64,000 nt of DNA, from contig NC_012520.1 of assembly GCF_000010805.1 (NCBI RefSeq), positions 186,001-250,000 on the forward strand, given 5' to 3'. The notes beneath the pieces are model-generated. The model saw nothing but the letters and a program-made list of their open reading frames with translations. It was not told the DNA's origin and did not search any database. The DNA comes from Rhodococcus opacus B4 (lineage in GTDB: Bacteria; Actinomycetota; Actinomycetes; Mycobacteriales; Mycobacteriaceae). Shown in pieces: positions 17,262 through 25,268 of the stretch; within the stretch, counting starts at the first letter, position 1; each line of letters opens with the position of its first letter. The translations under genes and the position numbers were made by a program.

Positions 17262-17910
17262 ATGAGTCGGCCCCTGCCGGTCGGAGTCCGCTGGCTTGTG
17301 CCGGTTCTGGCGGTGATCGTTGTGTTGGTCGTCGCGCTCTGGCCACGACAAAAGCGATGACGACCCCTCCACCGGGCCGCCCACCGCAATCGCGACGGGC
17401 CGCGGAAGCGACCAGGCCGAACGGGGCCGACTCGCCGCCGCAGCAGCGCTACAGCCGTGTCCGACCGCAAAGGCGGAGACCGTCGACGCCGGAGCGCTGG
17501 GAGGAATCACCGCCCGCTGCCTCGGATCGACCACCGAGGTCGATCTCGGTGCCGCCCTGAGCGGTGAGCCGACCCTGATCAACGTGTGGGCCTCCTGGTG
17601 CGGGCCGTGCCGGGAGGAGATCCCCGTCCTCGAGGAATACGCGCACACCCCCGATGCCATCCGCGTCGTCGGCGTCGATGTCGACGACAGTTCCACCGCC
17701 GCGCTCGCCCTGCTCACCGAATTGGGCGCGCACTATCCGTCCTTCGGTGACACCGATGCCGGCGCCCTGCGCGGCGCCCTCGGGGCGCCGCCGGTGCTGC
17801 CGCTGAGCTTCCTCCTACGTTCGGACGGCTCGATTGCGCGCATCACCGAGCCTGCGGTTTTCGCCGAACCCGCCCAAATCCACCGAGCTGTCAGCGAACT
17901 GACCTCATGA
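17262..17910 (+). CDS. TlpA-like membrane-anchored thioredoxin (frameshifted near its start)
   Basis: The ATG at 17262 encodes a signal anchor (MSRPLPVGVRWLVPVLAVIV, ending ALWPRQKR) that stops at a TGA. The thioredoxin domain is in the next frame: NVWASWCGPCREEIPVLEEY, then PPVLPLSFLLRSDGS with the cis-Pro region. The span is 649 bases, one more than a multiple of three, and an AAAA run at the junction is the likely extra base. The CGPC active site is intact. It overlaps the next thioredoxin gene by 4 bases. A product lacking the anchor could only start from a TTG at 17320. Confidence 0.7.
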
Positions 17911-18533
17911 CCACACCGACGCCTCAGCGACTTCTCCGCCGCAGAGTAGTCCTCGCCGCCGTGTGCGCGGCCCTGCTCACCGCGCCGGCGTGTGCCACCG
18001 GTGCGGACGCCGTCGCCCAGGGCGGCACGTTCGACTTCGTCGCCCCGGGCGGGCAGACCGACATCTTCTACGACCCACCCCAGGCCCGGGGCAGCATCGG
18101 CGCCCTCACCGGACCGGACCTGATGACCGACCGACCGGTGTCGCTGGCCGACTACGCCGGGCATGTGGTGGTGATCAACCTGTGGGGCCAATGGTGCGCC
18201 CCCTGCCGCAGCGAGGCCGACGACCTCGAACGCGCCTACACCGCCACCGCGGACCGGGGGGTGAGGTTCCTCGGCATCAACGTCCGCGACCCGGGGCGCG
18301 ACAAGGCGCAGGACTTCGTCGTCGACAACGCCGTCACCTACCCCTCGATCTACGACCCACCCATGCGCACCCTGCTGGCCCTCGGCGGCAGCTACCCGAC
18401 CAGCGTCATCCCCTCCACCCTCGTCCTCGACCGCCAGCACCGGGTGGCCGCGGTGTTCCTGCGCGCCCTGCTCACCGAGGACCTGCAACCGGTCATCGAA
18501 CGGGTGGCGGCCGAGCCGGGAGATCCGAGATGA
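17907..18533 (+). CDS. TlpA/ResA-like thioredoxin, secreted or lipoprotein
   Basis: The 208-residue protein has an N-terminal signal (LLRRRVVLAAVCAALLTAPA, then CATG), which could be a lipobox ending APAC. It has a thioredoxin fold with a CAPC active site in VVVINLWGQWCAPCRSEADD, and a cis-Pro segment at YPTSVIPSTLVLD. Such proteins reduce disulfides outside the membrane with electrons from CcdA. It overlaps genes on both sides by 4 bases, forming one translational unit with the first thioredoxin and CcdA. Confidence 0.87.
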   Translation: MTTPTPQRLLRRRVVLAAVCAALLTAPACATGADAVAQGGTFDFVAPGGQTDIFYDPPQARGSIGALTGPDLMTDRPVSLADYAGHVVVINLWGQWCAPCRSEADDLERAYTATADRGVRFLGINVRDPGRDKAQDFVVDNAVTYPSIYDPPMRTLLALGGSYPTSVIPSTLVLDRQHRVAAVFLRALLTEDLQPVIERVAAEPGDPR

Positions 18534-19336
18534 CCGTGCTCGCCCAGGAACTCGGGTCGAGCTTCCAGACCGCCGCCGCCACCGGACCGATGCTGCTGGC
18601 CCTCGGTGCCGCGGCGCTGGCCGGGCTGATCTCGTTCGCCTCCCCGTGCTGCATCCCCCTCGTCCCCGGCTATCTGTCGTATCTGGCCGGGATCACCGGC
18701 GCGGAGACCGAGTCCGCCCCCGGTGGTGCGATCGGGGTGCGCACGGCCACCCGCTGGCGGGTCACCGGCGCCGCGGTCCTGTTCGTCGCGGGATTCACCG
18801 TCGTGTTCGTTCTCGCCACCGCGTCGGTGTTCGGGGCGATCAGCGTGCTGCAACTGAACCGGGAACTGCTCGGGCGGATCGGCGGCGTGGTCACCATCGT
18901 GATGGGGCTGGCCTTCCTCGGCGCGATTCCGGCCCTGCAGAAGGACACCCGCCCGCATCCGCGGCGGATCTCCCACCTCGCCGGCGCCCCACTGCTCGGG
19001 GCCGTGTTCGGGCTCGGGTGGACCCCCTGCCTGGGTCCCACCCTCGCCGGGGTGCTGTCGGTGGCCGCCGGCACCGAGGGCGCCACCGCCGCCCGGGGGG
19101 TCACCCTGATCGTTGCCTACTGCCTGGGCCTGGGCCTGCCGTTCATCCTGCTCGGCTTCGGCTCCACCGCGGCCGTCCGCGGTGTCGGCTGGCTGCGGCG
19201 GCACTCGCGCACCCTCCAGATCCTGGGGGGCCTGACCCTCGTCGTGGTCGGGCTCGCCCTGCTCGCCGGCGCCTGGGATGTGTTCGTCGCCTGGATTCGG
19301 GACGAGTTCGTCACCGCCGTCGTCCTCCCCATCTGA
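18530..19336 (+). CDS. ccdA: CcdA/DsbD-like thiol-electron transporter
   Basis: The 268-residue protein has six or more helices with the two redox Cys regions: LAGLISFASPCCIPLVPGYL in the first helix and VFGLGWTPCLGPTLAGVLSV in the fourth. CcdA passes electrons from cytosolic thioredoxin to extracytoplasmic TlpA-type partners, here encoded directly upstream. No ResB/ResC cytochrome c assembly genes follow, so the set looks dedicated to thiol repair or copper-protein maturation rather than haem ligation. Confidence 0.9.
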   Translation: MTVLAQELGSSFQTAAATGPMLLALGAAALAGLISFASPCCIPLVPGYLSYLAGITGAETESAPGGAIGVRTATRWRVTGAAVLFVAGFTVVFVLATASVFGAISVLQLNRELLGRIGGVVTIVMGLAFLGAIPALQKDTRPHPRRISHLAGAPLLGAVFGLGWTPCLGPTLAGVLSVAAGTEGATAARGVTLIVAYCLGLGLPFILLGFGSTAAVRGVGWLRRHSRTLQILGGLTLVVVGLALLAGAWDVFVAWIRDEFVTAVVLPI

Positions 19337-19354
19337 CCCCGGTGGGAACCGTGG

Positions 19355-19430
19355 GAAACAAGTGAATAGCGGCACAGAAGTGAAGAAAGTGTATTAGCGT
19401 TACGGCGTGTCGTCTTGACTTTGTCGCGCC
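19355..19430 (+). promoter_or_regulatory. Conserved upstream element of M23 gene, copy 1
   Basis: About 75 bases are nearly identical to the region upstream of the second M23 gene (60491-60562), including the block ATTAGCGTTACGGCGTGTCG followed by TCTTGACTT. Such conservation outside coding sequence implies a shared promoter. GTTACG and GTGTCG resemble halves of MtrA-type boxes, which in Mycobacteriales control wall hydrolases, but this is inference. A promoter -35 like TTGACT lies at the end. Confidence 0.55.
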
Positions 19431-19489
19431 GGTCCATGTGTTTGCTGCACCGCCGAAACCCCGGCGTGACTGCTCAGAAGGGACCTGCG

Positions 19490-20743
19490 ATGCGCGGTAT
19501 CACCTCCTCGGCGCTGACCGCCTGCACGAGAAGACTGCCCACCCTGTGCCTGGGTGCCTCCACGGCGGCGGCGATGGTGGTCCTCACGGCCCCGCCCGCC
19601 TCGGCCGCCCATCCCGGCCACGCGGATTCGTCGTCCGCGCTCGCCGCGGCGCTGGCCGACGCGGTCACCATGGTCGCCGACGCGGCGCAGCCGGACGTGG
19701 TGGTGGTCGATCCCAGTCGTTGGCAGACCGTCGCGAACATCGCGGCCGCCAGCCTGCGGAATGCCGAGGCGAATGGCTCGCTCGCCGATGCGTTCGAGGC
19801 CCAGCACCTGCTCGCCGGATGCCTGAGCGGTTTCGCCGCCGGGTCCGCCGCCGCCGAGGTGCTCGGTGCCTGCGCCGACGAGCTCGGCGCCGTCGACGGC
19901 GGCATCGCGCCGAGGTTGCTCGCCGCACTCGAACTCGGCGACGTCTCCGAATCCTCCGGTCCAGGCATCTTCGACCACACCGACCCGGCCGAGGCTGCGG
20001 CGGCACCCGACTCGGCGCTCGCCGAGGCCACCGTCCCGAACCCGGACGAGGAGCAGACCGCCGGCACCGGTGCCGAAACCGGTGAGGCCGAGGCCGACGC
20101 CGATCCCCAGAGCGAGCATCCCGGCCCCGAGGGCGCCGAGGACATCGAGGCCCCCTCACCCGAGGCGGACACCGGCGGCGACGCCGACGGATCCCACACC
20201 CACGACGGCGCCGACGCCGAGGGGGCCGCCGACGACGCGACCGGTGACGAGACCGGCGCCGTGACCGGTGCTGACGAGACCGGTGCTGACGAGACCGAGG
20301 ACGGCGCGGCGGCTCCGCAGCAGCCCCGCACCTGGAATCGCCCCGGCACCAAGGAATTCGTGGCACCCAGCGCGGGCACCGTCACCTCCACCATGGGGGA
20401 TGGGCGCGGCCACGAAGGCATCGACATCGCCAACACACTGGGTGCCCCGATCGTTGCCGTCGCGGACGGTGAAGTCATCGACGCCGGCCCGGCCCAAGGG
20501 TTCGGGTTGTGGGTGCGGATCCGGCATGACGACGGCACCATCACCACCTACGGGCACAACAACGACAACCTGGTCGAGGTGGGGGAGCGGGTCAAGGCCG
20601 GACAGCAGATCGCCACCGTCGGCAACCGCGGCAATTCCACCGGCCCACACCTGCACTTCGAAATCGAAGACCCGGACGGGGAGATCGTGGACCCCGTCAA
20701 ATGGCTGGCCAAGCGTGGCGCCTCCATCGTCGGACTCGACTGA
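19490..20743 (+). CDS. Secreted M23 (LytM) peptidase, copy 1
   Basis: From ATG 19490 (MRGITSSALTACTRRLPTLC) the 417-residue protein has a Sec signal ending ASA, a helical N-terminal domain, a long Glu/Ala/Asp/Gly-rich low-complexity linker and a C-terminal LytM domain. The zinc motifs are GHEGIDIANTLGAPIVAVAD (H-x3-D type) and TGPHLHFEIE (HLH). Members cut or regulate cutting of peptidoglycan peptides. A paralogue at 60619-61770 shares 285 identical bases in the catalytic domain while the linkers differ. A decayed SRPBCC gene follows 100 bases downstream. Confidence 0.92.
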   Translation: MRGITSSALTACTRRLPTLCLGASTAAAMVVLTAPPASAAHPGHADSSSALAAALADAVTMVADAAQPDVVVVDPSRWQTVANIAAASLRNAEANGSLADAFEAQHLLAGCLSGFAAGSAAAEVLGACADELGAVDGGIAPRLLAALELGDVSESSGPGIFDHTDPAEAAAAPDSALAEATVPNPDEEQTAGTGAETGEAEADADPQSEHPGPEGAEDIEAPSPEADTGGDADGSHTHDGADAEGAADDATGDETGAVTGADETGADETEDGAAAPQQPRTWNRPGTKEFVAPSAGTVTSTMGDGRGHEGIDIANTLGAPIVAVADGEVIDAGPAQGFGLWVRIRHDDGTITTYGHNNDNLVEVGERVKAGQQIATVGNRGNSTGPHLHFEIEDPDGEIVDPVKWLAKRGASIVGLD

Positions 20744-20843
20744 GCTGCAACCGCTGTTTCTCCGTCTCCGCAATCGGGTCGGACAGTCGGCGGCAGAGCT
20801 CGTGCAGCGGCACAGCGGCGGTGGAAGGGGACGGTGGTTGCCG

Positions 20844-21283
20844 ATGATCGACGTCGAGGACAGCATCGTCATCGATTGCCCCATCGGCGAGGTCTTCGAC
20901 TTCGTCGCAGATCAGACCAACGCACCCCGCTGGCAGAACGGACTCGAGCAGGTCCGCCGGATCACCGACGGACCCCCGGGGTGGGAACCAAACATGTTGT
21001 CGTCCGCAAGTTTCTGGGTCGGAGACTGGACTTGATCAACGAATACGCCCACTTCGAGCCGAACGCGGAGATCACCTTCACCGGTGCGTCCGGACCGAGC
21101 CGCTTCGAGGTGACGTACCGGACCGAGGAGACCGCCGAGGGAACCCGGCTCAGCTGCCACATGCGGATGGAGCAGAAGGGACTGTTCGCCCTCGGTGACC
21201 GGGTGGTGGCCGAGGGTCTGCGCAGAGACTTCGCCGCCAACCTACGAAACCTCAAGGCATTACTCGAAACCCGCGCAGAATAG
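20844..21283 (+). pseudogene. SRPBCC-family protein, copy 1, frameshifted
   Basis: The gene starts MIDVEDSIVIDCPIGEVFDF and ends LRNLKALLETRAE in another frame. Comparison with the intact copy at 61862-62302 shows one missing base in the C-run at about 20983 (GACCCCCGGGG here, GACCGCCCGGGG there). The span is 440 bases against 441 in the intact copy. SRPBCC proteins bind hydrophobic ligands. Without the lost base the product is truncated to about 64 residues, so it is a pseudogene unless the sequence is wrong. Confidence 0.8.
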
Positions 21284-21306
21284 CCGCAACCGATCCGGCC
21301 GCGACT

Positions 21307-21837
21307 TTATCTCGACAGACTGGGCGCCGCCCGGTTCCGCAGCGCTTTCCGGTGCCCGTATGCGGTCACCCCGCGCGGCTTGTACACCGCCAGCACCAGC
21401 GCGGCGAGTACCACGATCAGGGCGGCGGTGGCATGCACCAGATGGGTGGGGTCCTGCAAGACGGCTCGGTCGGCCTGCGACCAGCTCGGCTGCGCCGCGA
21501 CGGTCGCGGCGTACTCGATCGAGCGGGTGTAGAGCACCAGCACCACGGTGGCGACCAGATTCAGCAGCAACTTCAGCAGCACCCAGTAGTGGCGAAACAA
21601 GCCCCACGCGGTGCCGAGCGAGCAGATCAACCCGGTGACCAGCGAGGCCAGCGCCAACGGCAGCAGCACCGCGTCGGCGAGCATCGCCATCACCTGATAG
21701 CCCCCGCGCACCTGTGCCGGATCGGCGCCGATCAGCGTGGCCGCGGCCACCACCAGGTACGTGACGATGGCACCGAGCCACCCCGCCGAGGCACCGATGT
21801 GCACGGTCAGCGCGAGCGTGCGCACCGGCGGCGACAT
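21307..21837 (-). CDS. Integral membrane protein with four helices (DUF2269-like)
   Basis: From ATG 21837 (MSPPVRTLALTVHIGASAGW) the 176-residue protein has four hydrophobic helices and conserved polar spots (HIGASAGWLG, HYWVLLKLLLN, HLVHATAALIV). A GTG six bases upstream overlaps the stop of the preceding gene (GTGA). The layout resembles DUF2269-like predicted integral membrane proteins. His and Trp in the helices may hold haem or metal, but nothing proves it. It forms an operon with a small anchored protein. Confidence 0.6.
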   Translation of the reverse strand: MSPPVRTLALTVHIGASAGWLGAIVTYLVVAAATLIGADPAQVRGGYQVMAMLADAVLLPLALASLVTGLICSLGTAWGLFRHYWVLLKLLLNLVATVVLVLYTRSIEYAATVAAQPSWSQADRAVLQDPTHLVHATAALIVVLAALVLAVYKPRGVTAYGHRKALRNRAAPSLSR

Positions 21838-21839
21838 CG

Positions 21840-22103
21840 TCACAGTGTGATCGGCCCGGTCAGCGCCTGCGGCAGGGCGCGGTCGGCGTCGAAGCCGGTC
21901 ACCGGGTGCACGACCGTGGCGGGGGCGGACATGTGCCGTCCCGGACCGTGGTTGCCGCCACCGAACAGCATCACGGCGATGACCAGCACGAGCAGGAGGC
22001 CGACGACGACGGCGACCACCTTCACCCAGCGTGGCGTCCGGTGCTCGGAGCTGCCGCCGGCTGAACGGGGCGGCGGCGGTGGGGTGGGTGTGGGGTCGGT
22101 CAT
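21840..22103 (-). CDS. Small single-helix membrane protein
   Basis: The 87-residue protein from ATG 22103 (MTDPTPTPPPPPRSAGGSSE) has a proline-rich cytoplasmic tail, one helix (VKVVAVVVGLLLVLVIAVML) and a short outer part with GGGNHGPGRHMSAP. It is coupled to the four-helix protein downstream and divergent from a TetR regulator. The function is unknown. Confidence 0.55.
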   Translation of the reverse strand: MTDPTPTPPPPPRSAGGSSEHRTPRWVKVVAVVVGLLLVLVIAVMLFGGGNHGPGRHMSAPATVVHPVTGFDADRALPQALTGPITL

Positions 22104-22202
22104 CGGCGGTAGCTCCCTCATCCACGAAGACAACTTTTGCGATACACACTGTCACATGCCAAGTCATGTTGTCGATAGTGCGGCGTTGCGTATACTTCGA
22201 GG

Positions 22203-22778
22203 GTGCCGAAGCTGTGGAACGAGACGATCGAATCGCATCGCCAGGCGGTGCGGGAGGCGACGATGGACGCCGCCGCGGCCGTGGTGGCCGAGTCCGGGCT
22301 CGCGGCGGTGACCATGTCGAAGATCGCCGAGCGCAGCGGGATCGGGCGGGCCACGCTGTACAAGTACTTCCCCGACGTCGACGCCATTCTCACCGCCTGG
22401 CACGAGCGCCAGATCGCAGGCCACCTGCACCATCTCGCCGAGGTCCGCGACCACACCGACGGCCCCGGCGCCCGCCTGGCGGCGGTGCTCGAGGCGTACG
22501 CGCAGATCCTCGCGCATCATCACACCGGTGCGATCGCGGCGGGGCTGCACCGCGGCGACCACGTGGCGCGCGCACAGCAACATTTGCACGAGTTCGTCCG
22601 CGACCTGCTCACCGACGCCGCGGAGACGGGCGAGGGCGAGGTCCGCGCCGACGCCACAACTGATGAGCTGACCTGGTACGTGCTGCACGCGGTCGCCGCG
22701 GCTGAAGGACTCGACTCACCCGCCGCCGTGCACCGGCTCGTCACGATCATCCTGGCCGGACTGCGGCCGCAGCGCTGA
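22203..22778 (+). CDS. TetR-family regulator
   Basis: The GTG start opens a 191-residue protein. Its N-terminal helix-turn-helix is typical: VTMSKIAERSGIGRATLYKY followed by FPDVDAIL. The C-terminal half, rich in His (HHLAEVRDH, LAHHHTGAIAAGLHRGDH), is the ligand domain. It is divergent from the membrane-protein pair, with a 99-base gap that probably holds its operator (GATACAC and GTATAC motifs at 22141-22200). Metal sensing by the His clusters is possible but not shown. Confidence 0.85.
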   Translation: MPKLWNETIESHRQAVREATMDAAAAVVAESGLAAVTMSKIAERSGIGRATLYKYFPDVDAILTAWHERQIAGHLHHLAEVRDHTDGPGARLAAVLEAYAQILAHHHTGAIAAGLHRGDHVARAQQHLHEFVRDLLTDAAETGEGEVRADATTDELTWYVLHAVAAAEGLDSPAAVHRLVTIILAGLRPQR

Positions 22779-22817
22779 CCGCGATCTCTGCACCCCGCCG
22801 CCGGTGGGGGTGTGATC

Positions 22818-23579
22818 TCAGGGCCGCGCGGCGTGCGCGAGAAACACCGGAATCGCCACGAAACCTCGGTCCGCCTGCCCGCGGCGAGTCTGGTCACCGA
22901 TCCAGTCCTCGGACTCCTCGGACGTGATCGCGCCGACGGCGGCTGCGGCGTGGGCGATGCCGGTGAGCATCGGCAGCAGCGTGTGGTCGGTGAACACCCC
23001 GGTGTGAACTTCGATCTGGGCGTCGGTGAAGCCGGTGTCGAGCAGGAGGTTGCGGTAACGGCGGGCAGCGCGGGGCGCGGCGACGGTGTCGGCGCGGGCG
23101 TGGACGATGATTCGGGTGAGCTCGGGGTGATCGGAGTCGATGAAGAATCCGTCCCAGTCCTGCCCAATCAGGACGATGCGCCCGCCCGGAGCGAGCACCC
23201 GGCGCGCCTCGGTGAGCGCCGCAGTGGGATCGGCGAGGTCGTGAAAGACCTTCTCCGCCCGGTATCCCTGCACCGAGTGATCGGCCAGCGGAAGCTCGGC
23301 TGCATCCGCTTTCTCGAATCGGCAGTGCGGCCACCGCCTGCGGGCGATGGTCAGCATGTGCTCGTCCAGGTCGATCCCGAGACCATCCCATCCCTGCTCG
23401 GTCATCTCGGCGACGGCGCGACCGGCGCCGCAGCCCACGTCCACAATCACCGCTCCAGGTGGGGCGGCCAGTAGTTCGATCGATCGTGCCCGTAGTGCCG
23501 CGGCACCGGGGTAGTTGTCGATGACGTCGAGGAGCGCGACGAGGGCCTCGGTGTCAGGGGAGATGTTGGTGGTTGACAT
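22818..23579 (-). CDS. Class I SAM-dependent methyltransferase
   Basis: The 253-residue protein has the SAM-binding motif VIVDVGCGAGRAVAEM, the acidic strand GLGIDLDEHML, KADAAELPLADHSVQ and the post-motif LAPGGRIVLIG. The substrate is unknown. It is divergent from a MerR regulator, and a perfect dyad lies in the 28-base gap, so it is very likely the regulator's target. The pairing suggests a detoxifying small-molecule methylation. Confidence 0.85.
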   Translation of the reverse strand: MSTTNISPDTEALVALLDVIDNYPGAAALRARSIELLAAPPGAVIVDVGCGAGRAVAEMTEQGWDGLGIDLDEHMLTIARRRWPHCRFEKADAAELPLADHSVQGYRAEKVFHDLADPTAALTEARRVLAPGGRIVLIGQDWDGFFIDSDHPELTRIIVHARADTVAAPRAARRYRNLLLDTGFTDAQIEVHTGVFTDHTLLPMLTGIAHAAAAVGAITSEESEDWIGDQTRRGQADRGFVAIPVFLAHAARP

Positions 23580-23593
23580 GACAGCCAGGATGC

Positions 23594-23615
23594 GACTTCA
23601 TGTTGACATGAAGTC
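23594..23615. promoter_or_regulatory. MerR-type operator
   Basis: GACTTCATG-TTGA-CATGAAGTC is a perfect 9-base dyad lying between the divergent methyltransferase and MerR genes and overlapping the MerR start codon. Its size and spacing suit a MerR-family dimer. Confidence 0.75.
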
Positions 23616-24036
23616 AAGCGACGACAGCCGCTCCTGGAGCATCGGTGAGGTCGCCGAGCGGTTCGGGATCGCCACGCACGTACTGCGCCACTGGGAAACG
23701 GTGGGGTTGCTGCACCCGTCGAGAGAAGGTGGCTCGCGCCGCCGATACGAGAAGTCGGATGTGTACGCGGTGGCGATGATCTTGCGCGCGAAGGAGGCCG
23801 GTTTCGGTCTCGACGACATCCGGGAGATGTTCGACACCGACGACCCGGTGAGGCGCACAGCCATTCTCGGGCGACACCGCGACGCTTTGGCCCGGCGGAT
23901 CGCCCGCGCGCAGGCCTCGCTCGCCCTGATCGACTGTGCGCTCGACTGCGATCACGACGACATCGCGTCCTGTCCGCACTTTCACGCGGCGATCGACGCC
24001 CGCATCGGCGCGCTCGCGCCGTTGTCACTTCCGTGA
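23608..24036 (+). CDS. MerR-family regulator
   Basis: From ATG 23608 (MKSSDDSRSWSIGEVAERFG) the 142-residue protein has a MerR winged helix (IGEVAERFGIATHVLRHWET, then GLLHPSREGGSRRRY) and a dimer helix. The C-terminal part has Cys/His residues in CALDCDHDDIASCPHFHAAI, which could be a metal or organic-effector site. It probably represses or activates the divergent methyltransferase through the dyad it overlaps. Confidence 0.87.
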   Translation: MKSSDDSRSWSIGEVAERFGIATHVLRHWETVGLLHPSREGGSRRRYEKSDVYAVAMILRAKEAGFGLDDIREMFDTDDPVRRTAILGRHRDALARRIARAQASLALIDCALDCDHDDIASCPHFHAAIDARIGALAPLSLP

Positions 24037-24081
24037 GCGGCCAAGGGACTGCCGGTGGACCCACTACCGTGATGGCCGGAC

Positions 24082-24747
24082 TTATGGGGATGCGGGCCGT
24101 GCCGCTCGGACGTAGTGCAGCAGCGGGCGGCGGTCGCCGCTTCCGGTGATCTCGAATCCGGCGCCGCTGATCAGACCGTCGAGTTCGTGGATCGGGTTGT
24201 GTTGCATGGCGTGCCCGCTGAGAGTTCCTACGAGGTGGTTCGCGATGCGGTTGCGCGGTGGCCGGAAGTCGGCGATGAACAGCCGGCCACCCGGCCGGAG
24301 CACCCGGAACGCCTCCCGCAGCGCGGTGGCCCTCAGCTCGGGTGGAATGTGGTGCACGGCCAGGCTGGAGATCACCAGATCCATCGACGCGTCATACAGC
24401 GGCAGGGCTTCGGCGCCCGCGAGCCGGAATGTGCAGTGCGGTGGTGAGACGCGCCGGGCGTAATCGATCACCGGCGGCGACGGGTCGATCCCCACCACGC
24501 GCCCGCCCGGCAGCACGGCGCGGGCCGCCCGGCGGGAGAAGTAGCCGGTGCCACACCCGATGTCGAGCACCTCGTCGCCGGGATGCGCCCCGGCGAGTGC
24601 CACCAGCCCGTCGAAAACCCGGCGGCGGAAACCACCGAATCCCACCGCGGAGAAACACTCGTACAGTCGCGCCCGCCGAATCAGTCCTCCGCTCCCGTCG
24701 TCGGCATGACCATCGGGGCCGCCCAGCAGCTTCCGACCGAGTCCCAT
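24082..24747 (-). CDS. Class I SAM-dependent methyltransferase (Methyltransf_11 type)
   Basis: From ATG 24747 (MGLGRKLLGGPDGHADDGSG), after a strong ribosome-binding site (gggaggac), the 221-residue protein shows VLDIGCGTGYFSRRAA, VVGIDPSPPVIDYARR and VLRPGGRLFIADFRPP. Conserved AVHHIPPELR marks a Methyltransf_11 enzyme. The substrate is unknown. Its location between MerR and a P-type ATPase relic suggests it belongs to a stress or resistance module. It is not ArsM, since the conserved ArsM Cys residues are absent. Confidence 0.82.
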   Translation of the reverse strand: MGLGRKLLGGPDGHADDGSGGLIRRARLYECFSAVGFGGFRRRVFDGLVALAGAHPGDEVLDIGCGTGYFSRRAARAVLPGGRVVGIDPSPPVIDYARRVSPPHCTFRLAGAEALPLYDASMDLVISSLAVHHIPPELRATALREAFRVLRPGGRLFIADFRPPRNRIANHLVGTLSGHAMQHNPIHELDGLISGAGFEITGSGDRRPLLHYVRAARPASP

Positions 24748-24811
24748 GTGAAAGTCCTCCCTATGGTGATCGGTCAGCGCCCTGCAGGGTGTGCTGCTCG
24801 AGGTACGGATA

Positions 24812-24925
24812 TCAGTGGGTGACAAGCCGTGCGGGGTCGAGGTCGAGTCGACGGAGAAGCTGCGCATTGAGCGCCACGACGATCGTCGAGACCGACATGG
24901 CCGCAGCCCCCTCCGCGGGCCTGAC
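24812..24925 (-). pseudogene. C-terminal relic of a P1B-type metal ATPase
   Basis: The last 37 codons read PAEGAAAMSVSTIVVALNAQ then LLRRLDLDPARL. This is the last membrane helix of heavy-metal P-type ATPases (compare [20 protein letters not shown] in the intact ATPase at 28197-30629). No further ATPase sequence lies upstream, so the gene was almost wholly deleted. Confidence 0.6.
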
Positions 24926-24973
24926 CCGGTTATGCGTCGGTTCGTTGACGAGTGTCGGCGGCGAACCCCCGCA

Positions 24974-25008
24974 AATCGGTGAGGGTTTTGTGAAGATTCG
25001 TTGAAGAA
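24974..25008 (+). promoter_or_regulatory. CopR-like box A
   Basis: TGAAGATTCGTTGAAGAAG (24991-25009) is an 11-base-period direct repeat like the CopR motif of Corynebacterium glutamicum (TGAAGATTT-2-TGAAGATTT). The preceding bases AATCGGTGAGGGTTTTG also match the site upstream of the response-regulator gene at 34302-34335. It lies between an ATPase relic and the broken ABC exporter. Confidence 0.6.
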
Positions 25009-25268
25009 GAGGGCCGGTCGAGTGCGCCTGGCGCTGGCACGGTATTGAGTTGAGGAATCGGCGGGTCACGACCCGAGGAGAGTGTGCACCGATCTGGCGG
25101 CACTCGTTCGGGTTGCTGTGTGCGGGGGAAAGGGGTGGCACCTCGACCTGCACATCACGGCGTCTGATTCGACACCCTCACTGCCGTGCCGGCCGCCGGT
25201 GGTGCGCACACGCCTGACGCAGCGGCGCTGACGTCCCGATGACCACCGCAAGTGTTCCGAGGAGAGAG

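Noticed and set aside
17320..17345. Programmed frameshift in the tlpA gene
   Set aside because: The change needed is +1, not the -1 favoured by A-runs, and there is no stimulatory structure evident; an extra base is simpler.
24082..24747. Arsenite methyltransferase ArsM
   Set aside because: The generic methyltransferase fold is present, but the conserved ArsM Cys residues are absent.
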